Source: Acanthosepion esculentum (taxonomy: Eukaryota; Mollusca; Cephalopoda; Sepiida; Sepiidae). From it: a stretch of 64,000 nucleotides of DNA. Below are positions 21,454 through 33,660 of this stretch, in pieces. The position numbers were made by a program, and so were the translations under genes. The stretch is taken from assembly GCA_964036315.1 (NCBI GenBank), contig OZ038487.1, forward strand, positions 59,900,662 through 59,964,661, written 5' to 3'. The notes under the pieces were generated by a model. That model did no database searches. It was not told the DNA's origin and saw only the letters and a list, made by a program, of their open reading frames with translations. The number at the start of each line of letters is the position of its first letter. The first letter of the stretch is position 1.

Positions 21454-21570
21454 GAAATATAGTCTTAAAGTGTGCTATATTTATGGGATAAAGTGCTCAA
21501 TATCAGCGTTGCCTGAGGATTGCATCTAGCATGAAACAGCCTGTCGCCTCTAAGTGTTGACTTCTATGTT

Positions 21571-21576
<6 letters not shown>
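21451..21576 (-). repeat. Interspersed repeat Y, copy 2
   Basis: Inverse of 4383-4455 (GAAATATAGTCTTAAAGTG, TGCTATATTTATGGG, AAAGTGCTCAATATC), extended with GCCTGAGGATTGCATC, AGCATGAAACAGCC and CTCTAAGTGTTGACTTC. Bounded by (TA)n on both sides (right-hand array 21577-21632). Confidence 0.7.
21510..21555 (+). ncRNA. Hammerhead-like motif with canonical core residues
   Basis: CUGAGGA (21513-21519) fits the hammerhead core CUGANGA. It is followed by one extra U, helix II UGC-AUCUA-GCA, then GAAA (21533-21536), helix III ACA-GCC-UGU and C (21545), the expected cleavage position (GUC). Helix I is weak: only two pairs next to the core. All core nucleotides are present, but activity is doubtful. 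Confidence 0.45.
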
Positions 21577-21635
<59 letters not shown>

Positions 21636-21826
21636 CAGTGACTCTTCGGCAAAAGCGAATTGAGTCCTGTCGGTCACTCTAAAATTCACCTTCATCCCTG
21701 CCGACATCTTAGTGGTAGAATCTCCGAATGACGCCAACGTCGGGTTTCGATCGTAGCTAAAGGCAACCGGGCGTCTAGCCACACTGAAGAGCTGTGAAAC
21801 AGCGAAACAGTCCTTCTGTGGATGAC

Positions 21827-21946
<120 letters not shown>

Positions 21947-21949
21947 TGA

Positions 21950-24540
21950 GAGAGGGGGAGGCGAGATGTCAAAACACGATAAATTTAATCGAACTAAGCT
22001 TAAGCAAAAATTATCGTCTTTACCAACCATATCCAAATGCGATTGCGATACAAGTGATCGTTCGAACATTTAAAAATACCCATATAATTTCAACCCAGCA
22101 GTAATAATACGTCGTATCTTGACTTCATTCAGAGCAATCATGTAGCCAAACATAGACGAAAGTTGACAGATATAGCAGACATATTCAAGCAGCTTCAAAT
22201 ACCAAGCCGTTTATAATTCCTCATAACTTTATACACGTCGAAACGTATGAGTAACAAAAGTGTACAAATTAGAGCCTCCTGATTGGTGGCTTTTCTCTTG
22301 GACGTTGTCAGCGTAAATGTCATTTAACCTAAACTTAATAACAACAAGATATGTGCCGGATATTGCTAGAAACTATTGAGCGTGTAATCGATGGACTTTG
22401 GTTGGCAGCGGAAGTCATTTCGAGACGTTTCATAAAGAAATGAACCGACGCGCATTTACAGTAGACAGGATATGGCGTGGGCTATATTGAGTTGCATACC
22501 ACTTTATTTGAATACGTCAACTTTTCGTATTAACGATATACAGCCAAATCTGGATGTTTGCTCCTTCTCAACGAACCGACATTGAACGTGCTCCTACTAA
22601 AACTTGTAGAATGTCATCCCTCAATGGGCACATCGGTAACTAAGTGTGTTTCAACTGTTTGCACTGAAGACAAATGCACAATTAAAAAATCTTTTTTGTG
22701 GGGGGTAACTCTACGAGTTCTACTGGTAGCATGTAAGCCAGTATTTTCTGCCACATTATCTGTTCATGATTTTCTGCTGAGAAGGTTGACTAGAAACTCA
22801 ACAGTATATAATGAAAACCTCTAAAAGAGTAGAAGTGATCATCACTGGGCACTTGGGAACTGCCTCCACAACTTCCTATCCTTTGTATCTGGAAGAAATG
22901 TTTATCCCCTTAATATACCATGATATCCCTGTACCGTAATCAATTCACATTAGCTCGTAATATATATTAATCGATATTTTCATCTGTCCCTTTTGTCCTT
23001 CAGTGTATGCGAGTGTCAAATTATCCAAAACTGCTTTCTTTATTGTCTCCCAAAAATTTCAACCTACTCATTCCAGTCTCAAGTAGTAATGGTCTTTTTG
23101 TTCTTCTTTTCCAAAAAACGTCTTCGTTGCTCATATATTCCCTCCATATTTTGCCAGCGCCATTCTGTAGAACTACATCCTTGTTGCTTTGTCATAACTA
23201 GATAACTTGTTATTGGCTGATATCTTATGCTTTAAATTTCAAGGCGACGATTAGGAATGGATTGGTGTATGTTGTTATAGCTCTTATTTATTCTTCAGGC
23301 AGAAATATTTGTCGAAGGCCAGGCATGACCTTGAATTGGACATGTCAGAGCATGTGTTTTTGAGTCCGTTCCTAATGTCAGTCGAATATGTTTGGGTTTT
23401 GGAGTTATGCCTCTGAATGAAATGGGGGTAAAATCAAAACAGGATTTTGTCTTTTAACCTCGACTTTAAACAATAGAAAATTGAGTTATTTCGGCGTGTA
23501 CATACGCAGAGGATTATGTATAAAGTAAGATTGATTTTGAGATATAGACAGAGACGGGCTGGTACCCCAGAGACAGGCGGTCGACAGACCCACACGCAGT
23601 TGCGCCCCTGCTCAAGGATGGGGTCCAGCATTGATTCGAAGTTGCCGTCTTCTGATCTTTTGTGTTAATAAATGCCAAATATATCCGATTGTAAATTATT
23701 TTATTCGCCTTCATTAAATCATCAATATTTAACCAAAACCGGCATTATTATCTCTTCGGTGATAACTTGATTTTATTTGAAGTCAGCCTAGTCGACAACA
23801 CGAAGTTTACCACGGTTTATTGACTAAAAGAAGAAAGACAAACTTTCTTCGTCAGTAAAAATCACAACACTCGAAGAACTAAGACTGAACGATCAACGAC
23901 TTATACTTGCATCAATCCCTAAGCCAGTTGGAAGCTATATAAGTCTCCTTATACAATAGGCGTACGAAGATTGAGATATCGGAACAAGCGGGGTCTGAAC
24001 TACACACCGATAGAAAACGAGACTAGACCAACAGGGTCTAGGTCGAAATTGTCACTGCCGTATAGAAAGATTGATATTAAATGGATATTTTAGCACTTTT
24101 TTTGTTTGTTTCTAAGAAACTTTCCTGTTTATTAATAGTTTAGCTTCTGGAATGTATCTTCCTCGATTCTGAGGCGTCTTCGTATCTCTGTCTGTTAAGT
24201 TACTTCACAGAAGTTTGATCTTGTCATCTGCAATTTACAAATGGAATGTCCCTTTTGCTAATTCCCACAAATTCTTTATCATCATTTACGTTTTGATTGT
24301 AATTAATATATTGTTCTCTTAGAAAATGTAAAATGCTTTTCCTTATCGAAGTCCTTTATATTTAATTACGAAACCAACGGCTAATTTGTTGCTGGACGTT
24401 TCACGCTAATTCTTTACTCTTCTGATATGCGCCATCCTATTTCAGGACGTTAATGATCATGGCTCTTCACAATTTTCTTCACTCTACAAATTCTCATATT
24501 ATTAACAACTAATCGTTATGCGACTGTTTTATTGTTTAAA
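21950..24540. other. Unassigned low-repeat stretch
   Basis: The longest microsatellite-poor stretch of the first half. ORFs 22558-22824 (88 aa), 22993-23205 and 23434-23714 have no domain that I recognise and no splice-site context I trust. A host regulatory or UTR role cannot be judged from sequence alone. Confidence 0.4.
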
Positions 24541-24544
24541 TTGT

Positions 24545-24875
24545 TGGATTCGTTTTCTAACTTAGCAACCCTTTACAGGTTATTTTAAACCAGATAATAT
24601 TTTCAGCTTGTAAGACTATTTTTCTTAGATAATAATGGTCTTAGTAATTAACCCATAGACGAAGATGAGGATTCCTATCTTTCCCAAGGATATTTACATA
24701 TGAGTGAGTACAACGAACTCAACTGGAATTCGAACTTGGTTCTCCAGTTAACAATTCCGAGCAATTATGTGATATTCCCAAGCGGTCACCCATATATGTA
24801 CTGACCAGGATCCACATTAACTTCGGTGACCGTTCAGGAACCGGTGTTTCAACGTGATATTGCTATGAACATTAT
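24545..24875 (-). mobile_element. 5S rRNA/tRNA chimeric SINE (family B)
   Basis: In plus orientation: tail CAACCCTTTACAGGTTATTT, domain ACCAGATAATATTTTCAGC and ATTAACCCATAG, tRNA-like B-box GGAATTCGAACTTGG, then AAGCGGTCACCCATATATGT, ACTGACCAGG, CTTCGGTGACCG and GTTTCAACGTGATATTGC, the complement of a 5S rRNA. All parts are in the same order as at 55.8 kb and, reversed, at 40.1 kb. Confidence 0.8.
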
Positions 24876-24924
24876 AAGATTGTAAAAGTGAATGTGGCTT
24901 ATGTTTTTTTTAAATTTATTATAT

Positions 24925-25209
24925 GAGGTAAGGAAATTGAGCAAAGAATACGCTGCACTAATAATACAATTTCTAGGGCAAATAATGAGGAAAGAGGGCT
25001 TGGAAAATCTGATACTCACAAGACAGATTAAAGGCAAGAGAGACATGTGAAAATAACGCATAACCTACCTAGTGAACTTTAGGAGATGGATGGCGGAACA
25101 AATTTCAAGAGAAATAACAAAAAGACGAAATTTATTAAGAGATACAAAGGACAGGGAATTGTGGAGAGCCATGATCGCTTACGTCTTGAAGGGACACGGC
25201 ACATAGTAG
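24925..25209 (+). pseudogene. RTE-type (clade uncertain) LINE, C-terminal ORF fragment
   Basis: The plus-strand frame reads FLGQIMRKEGLENLILTRQI, then after a stop RITYLVNF, WMAEQISREITKRRNLLRDT and KDRELWRAMIAYVLKGHGT. This is the terminal motif block of a LINE family also present at 52.9-53.9 and 54.2-54.8 kb. In-frame stops show it is dead. The final 160 bp are included in the tandem duplication that follows. Confidence 0.75.
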
Positions 25210-26279
25210 AATAAGGCTATTTTTGTCTAGCAGCATAAGATTTCACAGAGCCAAAAATATTGGCAGGTAAACTTGAGTCACATACTTAAACAGCCTCAAT
25301 AAATTTAGACACAAATATCAAAGACACGCCTCATGTCCGTCTCATTCACAAATGTCTAAACTATAATCTGTATAAAAAAACATTTTCTCAGATCAGGGAT
25401 TATAAATGGCTTCAAGGGATTAAATCCTATATATCTCAAAGAAGATGATCTTCTTCAGTCCCTATAAAATCACTTGAACAATTTCAACAGCAGTAAGAAC
25501 CAAATATGGAAACGGCTAATATGGCTCTAACAATTTATTTAGATCAACTAGATTTTTTTTTCTGAAGCGGTGGGGAATTTGTTTTGTTAAATTAGAAATT
25601 CTGCAAAAATTAATAGCAGAAAAATATGCATTTAGGTTTATCAAAAAAATCAAAATAACGCATAACCTACCTAGTTGAAAAAATCAAAATAACGCATAAC
25701 CTACCTAGTGAACTTTAGGAGATGGATGGCGGAACAAATTTCAAGAGAAATAACAAAAAGACGAAATTTATTAAGAGATACAAAGGACAGGGAATTGTGG
25801 AGAGCCATGATCGCTTACGTCTTGAAGGGACACGGCACATAGTAGAATAAGGCTATTTTTGTCTAGCAGCATAAGATTTCACAGAGCCAAAAATATTGGC
25901 AGGTAAACTTGAGTCACATACTTAAACAGCCTCAATAAATTTAGACACAAATATCAAAGACACGCCTCATGTCCGTCTCATTCACAAATGTCTAAACTAT
26001 AATCTGTATAAAAAAACATTTTCTCAGATCAGGGATTATAAATGGCTTCAAGGGATTAAATCCTATATATCTCAAAGAAGATGATCTTCTTCAGTCCCTA
26101 TAAAATCACTTGAACAATTTCAACAGCAGTAAGAACCAAATATGGAAACGGCTAATATGGCTCTAACAATTTATTTAGATCAACTAGATTTTTTTTTCTG
26201 AAGCGGTGGGGAATTTGTTTTGTTAAATTAGAAATTCTGCAAAAATTAATAGCAGAAAAATATGCATTTAGGTTTATCA
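25050..26279. repeat. Tandem duplication of a 594-bp unit (offset 636 bp)
   Basis: 25050-25643 and 25686-26279 appear base-for-base identical on reading. The 42-bp spacer 25644-25685 contains a third, short copy of the unit start (AAAATAACGCATAACCTACC). The unit begins inside the LINE C-terminal fragment and carries about 430 bp of unassigned downstream DNA. Either a very recent duplication or an assembly artefact. Confidence 0.92.
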
Positions 26280-26429
26280 GATATTTATTTTCAATTCCAG
26301 TTTAGCGTTGGCATCCGTAATGCTCCTATTTCACTCTTTTTCTAAAAAGATTTGATGTTTTTATCGATTTGATGTAATGATAACAATCAAATTAGTCAAA
26401 ACAAAAAATCAAGAGACGCGATGTTTCGT

Positions 26430-26700
26430 TCGATTTTCTATAACGAAGCTTCGATTCCTTCGGGTCAATCGTCTCATGTTTGTTTCAAAGACAATAAAGA
26501 AGCACAGACAGGTCAATATATGCCATTTACTATCTTCTCAAATGTAAAAAGAACGTTAATTGCCATCTCCTGTCTCTCTGAACCCTGTTTCTTTATTGTC
26601 CTCTCTTCACTTGTCCCTATGAAAGTCTTCTTTTTCACTTGAACTCTTTGTAGCACACTGCTTCTTAGTGGCATTAGGGCTTTGGTTGGGGTAAAATTTA
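26430..26700 (+). mobile_element. Jockey/CR1-like LINE 3' end
   Basis: The plus strand matches the reverse complement of 11335-11500: AATTGCCATCTCCTGTCT, TTTCTTTATTGTCCTCTC, and CTTCTTAGTGGCATTAGGGC near the end. It is the 3' terminal ORF/UTR of the common LINE family. Confidence 0.6.
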
Positions 26701-28640
26701 CAAAAAATCCCTTCGACTCAGTCGTCTGACATTTGTTTCAAAAACAATAAAAGATGAACAAACAGGCCAGTATATGACCCAAATTTGTTAAAGAACTGTG
26801 GGTAAATTATTGACATATCAGTGACATTTAGTAGGATAAAAACCTACATAATGCCGTTTTTAATATTAATATAATTTATTTGAAGACATTATAAGTAAAA
26901 AGAATCTGCTAAAATAAACTTATTACGAAAATAAAATGTCAGATTTTACTGGCTTCGAGGTGAGTTGAACTGAAAACAATGCTGATGTAAATTGGATCTG
27001 TTTTCTTTATTTTTTCTACCATCTGCGAAGAATTGGTGCCGATAAGACAATACTTTAACGAGTTCCATGCAACAGTGATAAGCCGAAAGCAGAAACATTT
27101 GCTACATTTACACCAAGTTAGACAATGACGACTGTAAAAAAAAATTAATATGGCGTGCATGTGAATACGACGTGATGGCAACGCGAACGAAGCAGCTTGA
27201 ATAGGAAACGCTAGATTGTCGATCAGATAAAACTATTTTCGATTTTATGAAAAGGCAAGAAAGATAACTGCCACCTTCATTGAATCAATACACTTTTTAC
27301 TACTGTTGTTATAAAATAGAGATTCTTTTAAAGACGACAATTTAAAGAAGAAAAAAGTAACAGAAGTGTACTTAATATTTTCAGTACTGCATTGTGTAAC
27401 ATTGTTGACGGGCTGGGCTTGATTGTTTTGTAGAAACTCGGAACTTGCTATTTACTGAAAATAAATGACTATAAAGACGCTGACAGCATTTTCTCAAGGG
27501 TGCTGCTTCTTCTTTTTTCCCAGTCGAATCCTCTGCAGTACAGACAAAGCTAAACGACACTTGAACAAACGATATACAGATAATACACTACAGGTCATAT
27601 TGGACGCTGTTATATGTCGGTTCTGGTTTGGACATAGCATTAAGTACTAGTCACTGAATCTGCGGTTTGTGTAACTGATAACGTCTCAGAATGCGAAATC
27701 GTTAGGCCGAGGTAAAATTTCAGTTGTGTTCGTTGTATTCATTAAGAATTTTAGTTTTTGGGAAGCTATGAATCCATCGCTTCTCCGTCAGCTCTAGGCT
27801 AATTAGTATGTGGAAAAATTATTGTTAACGCAATACTTTCTCATAAAAAATGTTTATTCTAACATCTAATTTTGTTCGGATTTGAATCATTACGATCTAC
27901 AGTTTATTTTAATTCTCGCAAAAGAATTATAATTATTTTTACAATATAAAAATACGTTTCGACTTTAACAGGTCTGTAATCCGTAAAATAGAAATTAATA
28001 AAGCAAAATATTGTACAAACTTTGATATACATAATAAAGTCAGATGTAGCGGATGTGTATTCTTTGTGTGTGTTTATATACGCCATATTTAAACGACAAA
28101 GTTTAATTACGAGGTCTACCCGATGTCGCGACGCATTCATTAATAAAGGTTACTGATGAGAAAAGTTTTTGACAAAGTGTAGATAAAACGTAAAAACCTT
28201 ACAAATAAAAAATAAACGCTTTATAACACAAGCGCTCGAAACGGACATTGTACCGTGCCTGAAAGTCGACCGTGGGAAAAGTTAGTTTCGCCGCCAGACG
28301 TATAAATAAGCCTACAGCAGCGAGTGTTTTAAATTCTTTGCCTTTCTCGATCACTATTCTCCATCATTTCTAGTAACCTGGCTTTAATTCTTCTACTGGT
28401 CGCTTATTAAATAACATGAATGGACTGCTTGTGTTTACAGTATTGTACCATACAGCATGCGTCAGGTATGAGAGAACACACCTTAACGAAGCCCATAAGT
28501 AACGGACTTTTGTTTGCTTTTTTTTCTTCAGACCTCTCGTTGAAGCTTCGATTCTAACGCAGGAGATGAAAAGCCACATTGTTCTCGTTGCTTTTACCGC
28601 CTGTCGCACACATTTGGGTGATTGCAACTTTTTAATTGTT
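26701..28640. other. Unassigned
   Basis: Several ORFs of 60-80 aa without recognisable domains. A TATAAATAAG sequence at about 28300, preceded by a CG-containing segment (GTTTCGCCGCCAGACG), resembles a core promoter or LTR U3 but stands alone, so I do not annotate it as a promoter. Confidence 0.4.
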
Positions 28641-28649
28641 GCCAGGTCA

Positions 28650-29195
28650 CTCGAAGAGCGCCAGGCATGTGGCAAAAATTGTGTGGACAGAAAAAAACAA
28701 AGAGAGAACATTTTCGGCGGCTAAAAATTGGCCACAATTTTCAGTGTTTAGAAAAGCCCAGTGTATCATCGATGAGAAGCCCGAAAACTCAATGAAGGCC
28801 ATTGCCAATCAGCTCCAAATGGCAACTACCAGACTTGTGTTTCACGAAGATATTAAACAGATATCCTATGTCATCAAAATCAGACAGTTTATGTGCAATA
28901 TTACCCGACGTAAACGTGTGAGCCGGTCAAAAGGCTTACTGACAATGTCAAGCAATTCCACGATTATATTACTACTTACAGTTGGTTCACAATTACTCCT
29001 GATTAAAATTCTCTGATCTGGGGCCTCGTTGAGTGGGAGACCAACAAGCAAGTCTACAATACGAAGGAATCGCTGAAGGTATCTATCCATGTCCTCAAGG
29101 CTAACATGAATAAAGGACACCTGATCAACAAATGTAATCGTTTTAAAGCAGTATCGTGTTCGTCATCAAAGATGATGGTAGTTATATTGAATATA
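28650..29195 (+). pseudogene. mariner-type transposase, central catalytic region deleted
   Basis: The plus-strand frame (28636-29016) encodes an N-terminal DNA-binding half: ENSMKAIANQLQMATTRLVF followed by HEDIKQISYVIKIRQFM, typical of the second helix-turn-helix of mariner transposases (the MRAIARxL ... VHEDI pattern). The sequence then jumps to the distal end: a third-Asp segment (TPD, then a stop, near 29000), IWGLVEWETNK, NTKESLKVSIHVLKANMNKG and a frameshifted RFKA...VIKDDGSYIE. The first two catalytic Asp segments, roughly 130 residues, are absent. I could not identify its terminal inverted repeats. Confidence 0.75.
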
Positions 29196-29485
29196 ATGTT
29201 TTGTGTATGTGTGTAAGAATATGTGTATAAATTATACAAAACTATAGTCTACTCTGCTATATAATGTGTTATTACACAAAATAAAATGTGTTCTCAAATA
29301 ACTGAAGGAAACTGTAAGTACATCATTCTGTTCTAGGTTTTCTTCAACTTGTGGTTCATTATTCTGGTGTTTCTCAAGTAAAATGACATGTGGTCTGAAG
29401 ATGGCGATAAAAAGTTACGTTTGATTCTCCAAGATTCTGCTATAATGTGATTTACTTTCATGATCATTTCTTCTTTTCTTCTCTT
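29196..29485. other. Unassigned
   Basis: No supported feature. Confidence 0.35.
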
Positions 29486-29489
29486 CTCC

Positions 29490-29509
29490 TTCTTCTTCTT
29501 CTTCTTCTT

Positions 29510-29575
<66 letters not shown>
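29490..29575. repeat. (TTC)n(TTA)n microsatellite
   Basis: About 16 TTC units pass into about 12 TTA units. This is the reverse-complement order of the (AAT)n-(GAA)n pair at 7.4 kb, suggesting another retroelement tail. Confidence 0.95.
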
Positions 29576-29959
29576 GAATCAGAGATCTCCCCATCAAAAC
29601 AGTGCAGTTAAGTTAAAAACATACAAATATCAGTATAACCATCTTGGCTCCCATTCTCAAGCTTATACTAAGCATATGCTTGACTGACATACTGTACGTG
29701 AGGGACTTCGTGACAAGTTTTGGTAAAACAGCACATAAACTTGCAAGTGGAGTTAAAATCAGGTAAACCAGTCCACTGTTCAAAATATAAAATTATGACA
29801 AAAAAGTCGCCTTGGTTACATAATACCACACTCTCCTATTGACACTTTGCCATAAAACGCCTACTCTACTCCCATTCATGAAGAAATGTGCACAGCCTGT
29901 CTTTCTTAAGGGTACTGACTCAGCTGCTTATAGTTAGCAAATGAGATCAAAATCTGCAG

Positions 29960-30175
29960 TACAGAATCTGCCGCCTACAATCTTCAAAAATGTAAATGCA
30001 ACGCCAATCGCCATATTCGGTCTTCCTGAACACTGTTTATTATCCACTTCTCACTTCTCCTCACTAATGTATATCCTTTCTCTTTCACTTTCTCTTTCAC
30101 TTTCTCTTTCACTTTCTCTAACCCGTCTTGCTGCCATTAATGCATTGCTTGGGGTGAAATGGTTTTAAAAAGCCC
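29960..30175 (+). mobile_element. Jockey/CR1-like LINE 3' end with 12-bp minisatellite
   Basis: AAATGTAAATGCAACGCCAA, TCGCCATATTCGGTCTTCC and ACACTGTTTATTATCC match the 26.5-kb and 11.4-kb LINE tails. Inside, 30076-30120 is a perfect run of TTTCTCTTTCAC units, about 3.5 copies. Ends GCATTGCTTGGGGTGAAATG, equivalent to the GCCTTGCTTGAGG end elsewhere. Confidence 0.6.
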
Positions 30176-30429
30176 CAGAAAAGATCGGTGAAAATAATAG
30201 CTCATCAAAACCGTTACTTAAAGCGAGAAGGGCCCCACAAAATGATATGACAGGAAGACGTCTTATTTACTCAATAACATTTTAATAACTGATTTCTTAA
30301 AAAGAACTGCGAGTTCAACAGAACTGTGAATTATAGCAACTCTTGCTTTTGAACATTATTATTACTAAACAACACTTATCACTTCCAATAGTTTAGGATT
30401 AGAAACCATGATCAACATGCCCCCTGTAG

Positions 30430-30437
30430 TATCAAAA

Positions 30438-30501
<64 letters not shown>

Positions 30502-30551
30502 TTCTTTGATATCTTGCGTTTACACATTTCTTTCCGGGTCCCGCCCAGGGA

Positions 30552-30612
<61 letters not shown>

Positions 30613-30880
30613 TCCTTGGATTTCTGTTGTATACATATTTCCTTCCACATCCCCAACCATGTATTCTAAGGTCAAACATAGCTTCATGACATCTTATATA
30701 AAAAAACCCACCTAAGATCACATACATTTTATATAGATAAAGCTCTTCATAATGTGGGAGCTGTACTTGTGAGTACATTTTATTTGTTTTTCTAAAGGCG
30801 TGGGCTACCAGGAATTCCTTCAGTGAGTCTATAGGAGCCTTTTCCAAACAATCCTAGTGCTCCAACTACAACTGGAATTA
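30430..30880 (-). pseudogene. R2-like non-LTR retrotransposon 3' end with two (AAT)n tracts
   Basis: Read on the minus strand: VVVGALGLFGKG (the conserved VxxGALGxxxK motif of these ORF ends), IPGSP, then LTSTAPTL and a 3' UTR. The UTR includes GGACCCGGAAAGAAATGTGT and ATATCAAAGAAAATAATAAT, both shared with 7.37 kb. Two (TTA)n tracts (30439-30500 and 30555-30611, plus strand) lie about 55 bp apart, as if the tail segment were duplicated. Confidence 0.65.
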
Positions 30881-31779
30881 TTGATACCCTTATGTGTCAC
30901 ATCTTTTAGATTTCCACTTAAAGATCCTTGTATCTTGGTAGTTTTTAGAAGATCTTCAAAGATACATTACAATCTGCAAGAACTGCCATGTTAGTAAAAT
31001 GCATTCTGCTTTTGAGGTCTTTGATCACGGCGATTAGCTTTCATTGTTCTGTCTGTGTATAATGTAAAATATCATCATTTGATGTTCATCGCCGAGAATG
31101 AGTAACAAAATTAAAAAATTCCAGCACCTTCCTCGGTATACTTGCGGGCAGAAGTACTGAACAGACTCAGCTCTTTCTCGAACTAACTACCGCAAATTTT
31201 GGGTGGGGGTATTCAATTTTGTTTCATACGTCTGTTGTTTATCGCAGGGAATTGTGTGACAGAAACCTTTCTCAAATTTCCATCCCCTTAAACCGTATCC
31301 TCGTTATTGCCTAAAATCTAAAAAAGGAAAATCAAGACCTGGCTGCAGATCTCTAATCAGATCTAGCTCTAACAGACCAGTGGGCGGGGGACATGCTTGC
31401 AACAATCAATACCACCAAAGCCAAGCTATTAACTTTCCATCATCACCGAGCCGACCCAGAATTTTTTTCAGTTACGATGAATGCTTGAAGTCACAGTGAG
31501 ATTCCTTACCTTGAACGTCAATTGGGGCTCAAGTTCACGCGAGATCTCAAGTTCACTTGAGATCTCAAGTGGAGCTCTTATATACGCTAAATATGCTGAA
31601 ATAATAGACGTTGTTTTGTGCCGCAACAGAAAGCAACTGACAATTACTGATAGGCCCGCTCTATATATACTTCTTCGGTTCATAGATTTTACAGATTTAA
31701 TTTTACTCGATTGGTGGCAAAGTTTCATTATTTTACAGTTAAAATAGCTAAATATAACAGTAAGTTCTATTCAAATAGT
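30881..31779. other. Unassigned, with a nested palindrome
   Basis: Around 31540-31575 AGATCTCAAG and CACTTGAGATCTCAAGTG are repeated palindromes. No gene or repeat family recognised. Confidence 0.45.
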
Positions 31780-31925
31780 TTTTTCTCTCGCATTTCGCGC
31801 TTATGGGCCTATCTTTGGACTTCTTTCCTTCCAGTAAACTTTGATTTAAATGCAACGTGAATTGTTATCTTCTGTTTTCTTAAGTACTATTCTTTTATTG
31901 TTCTCTATTTTTTAATAATGTTAAA
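31780..31925 (+). mobile_element. Jockey/CR1-like LINE 3' end
   Basis: TGGACTTCTTTCCTTCCAGT followed by AACTTTGATTTAAATGCAAC, GTTATCTTCTGTTTTCTTAA and TTTTATTGTTCTCT. Same order as in the copies at 60.2 and 11.4 kb; it corresponds to the LWxSLPxSxxPxNFDLxKFKxxxxLL motif. Confidence 0.55.
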
Positions 31926-32374
31926 TGTTAATATGTTATTATTATTATATTCTTCCAATTTAAACTGTTAGTAGCTTCATTTCTTTGCGCGTAGTGAAAT
32001 GAATATTTGAAAACTTTTGAAAATCAGATCAGGCCGAAAATGGAGTATTACCGCCATATCTAGGCTGGATCTGCCCAATCATCTCTTTCGAGCCTCGACA
32101 GTGCTGAAGCGATTGTGTGCGATGAATTATTTTCACCAGTAAATCATCTTCCCCACAGACAAAAGGTCAAGAGTTAAACGCTACTTTATCGCTAGTTTCA
32201 TGACAAAAGTTCAGACGAGTTATATTCTATAGTCCCACCAATTCCGACATTTATAGCAAGAGCCCGCCATTTTGTATAGGCAGGGTAATCCTCTTCATCC
32301 TATTCATTCTCCTGTTGTGGTGTAAACTGATTCAGATCTGTATAGAAGTACCTATATCAAAAATTCTATCTATC
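31926..32374. other. Unassigned
   Basis: No supported feature. Confidence 0.4.
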
Positions 32375-32752
<378 letters not shown>

Positions 32753-32756
32753 TTTC

Positions 32757-33065
32757 TATCGCTGGGAATGAGCGTTGTGGTCTAATATATATCCGCTAGG
32801 AGTGAGATCTCTGAGAGCCGAGTTCAATTTCCAGTCGAGTTTGTTTGATTCATTTACGGACAAATATCGTTGAGAAAGTTATGAATCCATCTTCCCCAGC
32901 TATGGATTGAATAGCATCAAAAATAGGGTTCTATAGCCTTGGTTGGTAACCAGTCTACTGCAGAAAAAACGGCCTCCTACTGCGGGAAAATCTGTCTCGT
33001 CAGTCATGTATCGAAAGATACATGATCGCCCAAGCAGATATCACGTATATCATATAACTGACACA
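32757..33065 (+). mobile_element. tRNA-derived SINE, family A, copy 3
   Basis: Diverged head (AGCGTTGTGGTCTAATATAT, B-box-like GAGTTCAATTTCC). The body is conserved: AGCTATGGATTGAATAGC, GGTTGGTAACCAGTCTACTG and CTCGTCAGTCATGTATCGAA followed by AGATACATGATCGCC. The end TCATATAACTGACA matches the family. Confidence 0.8.
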
Positions 33066-33515
33066 TCGCTGGGGACTGAGAGAAGGAAAAAAAAGATGCC
33101 ACCGCCATTTTATTCACGGTTTTATGTCATTCAAGTGACTCTTCGGAGAGGATGAATAAGAAAGTTCAGGTGTTTGGGACATAATCTCTCACTTTATTTT
33201 TTTTTTTAGATATTATCGATAGCAATAGGTAGACTGGCTCTCAAAAGACAGTCAGTCCACCTATTGCTACTGACATTGTCGCTAATGCAATAGCAGAGAT
33301 TAGTCATATATTTTATTGCTTTCTTCAGAGAAGGGGAAGAAAATGCGACTTTACGAAACCTCCATTGCATGTCGTCCGTTCGATACGTTTTCAAGACACT
33401 TGAAATGTCACTTTCTAGCAATTGTGTTAAAAACTACGCAGCGTTTAATGCAAACAAGCGTGGACAAGCGTCGCTGATAATATGGATTGTTACATATGAA
33501 ATAGCCGTCAGTGTC
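33066..33515. other. Unassigned
   Basis: Contains a local inverted repeat: CTATCGATAGCAATAGGTAG at 33220 and CACCTATTGCTA at 33258. No gene recognised. Confidence 0.4.
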
Positions 33516-33516
33516 T

Positions 33517-33660
33517 TTCTTCTTCTTCTTCTTCTTCTTCTTCTTCTTCTTCTTCTTCTTCTTCTTCTTCTTCTTCTTCTTCTTCTCCTCCTCCTCCTCC
33601 TCCTCCTCTTCTTCTTCTTCTTCTTCTTCTTCTTCTTCTTCTTCTTCTTCTTCTTCTTCT
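33517..33660. repeat. Long (TTC)n/(TCC)n polypyrimidine tract
   Basis: 144 nt with no purine on the plus strand: about 24 TTC units, 7 TCC units and 17 TTC units. Poly-S, F, L or K ORFs over it are artefacts. Confidence 0.98.

Noticed and set aside
22558..22824. 88-aa ORF with several cysteines, possible secreted peptide
   Set aside because: There is no clear signal peptide or cysteine pattern that I can name and no neighbouring exon; too short for a call.
28290..28330. Core promoter of a host gene (TATAAATAAG after CG-rich sequence)
   Set aside because: No downstream coding exon or repeat boundary supports it; TATA-like strings are expected by chance in this AT-rich DNA.
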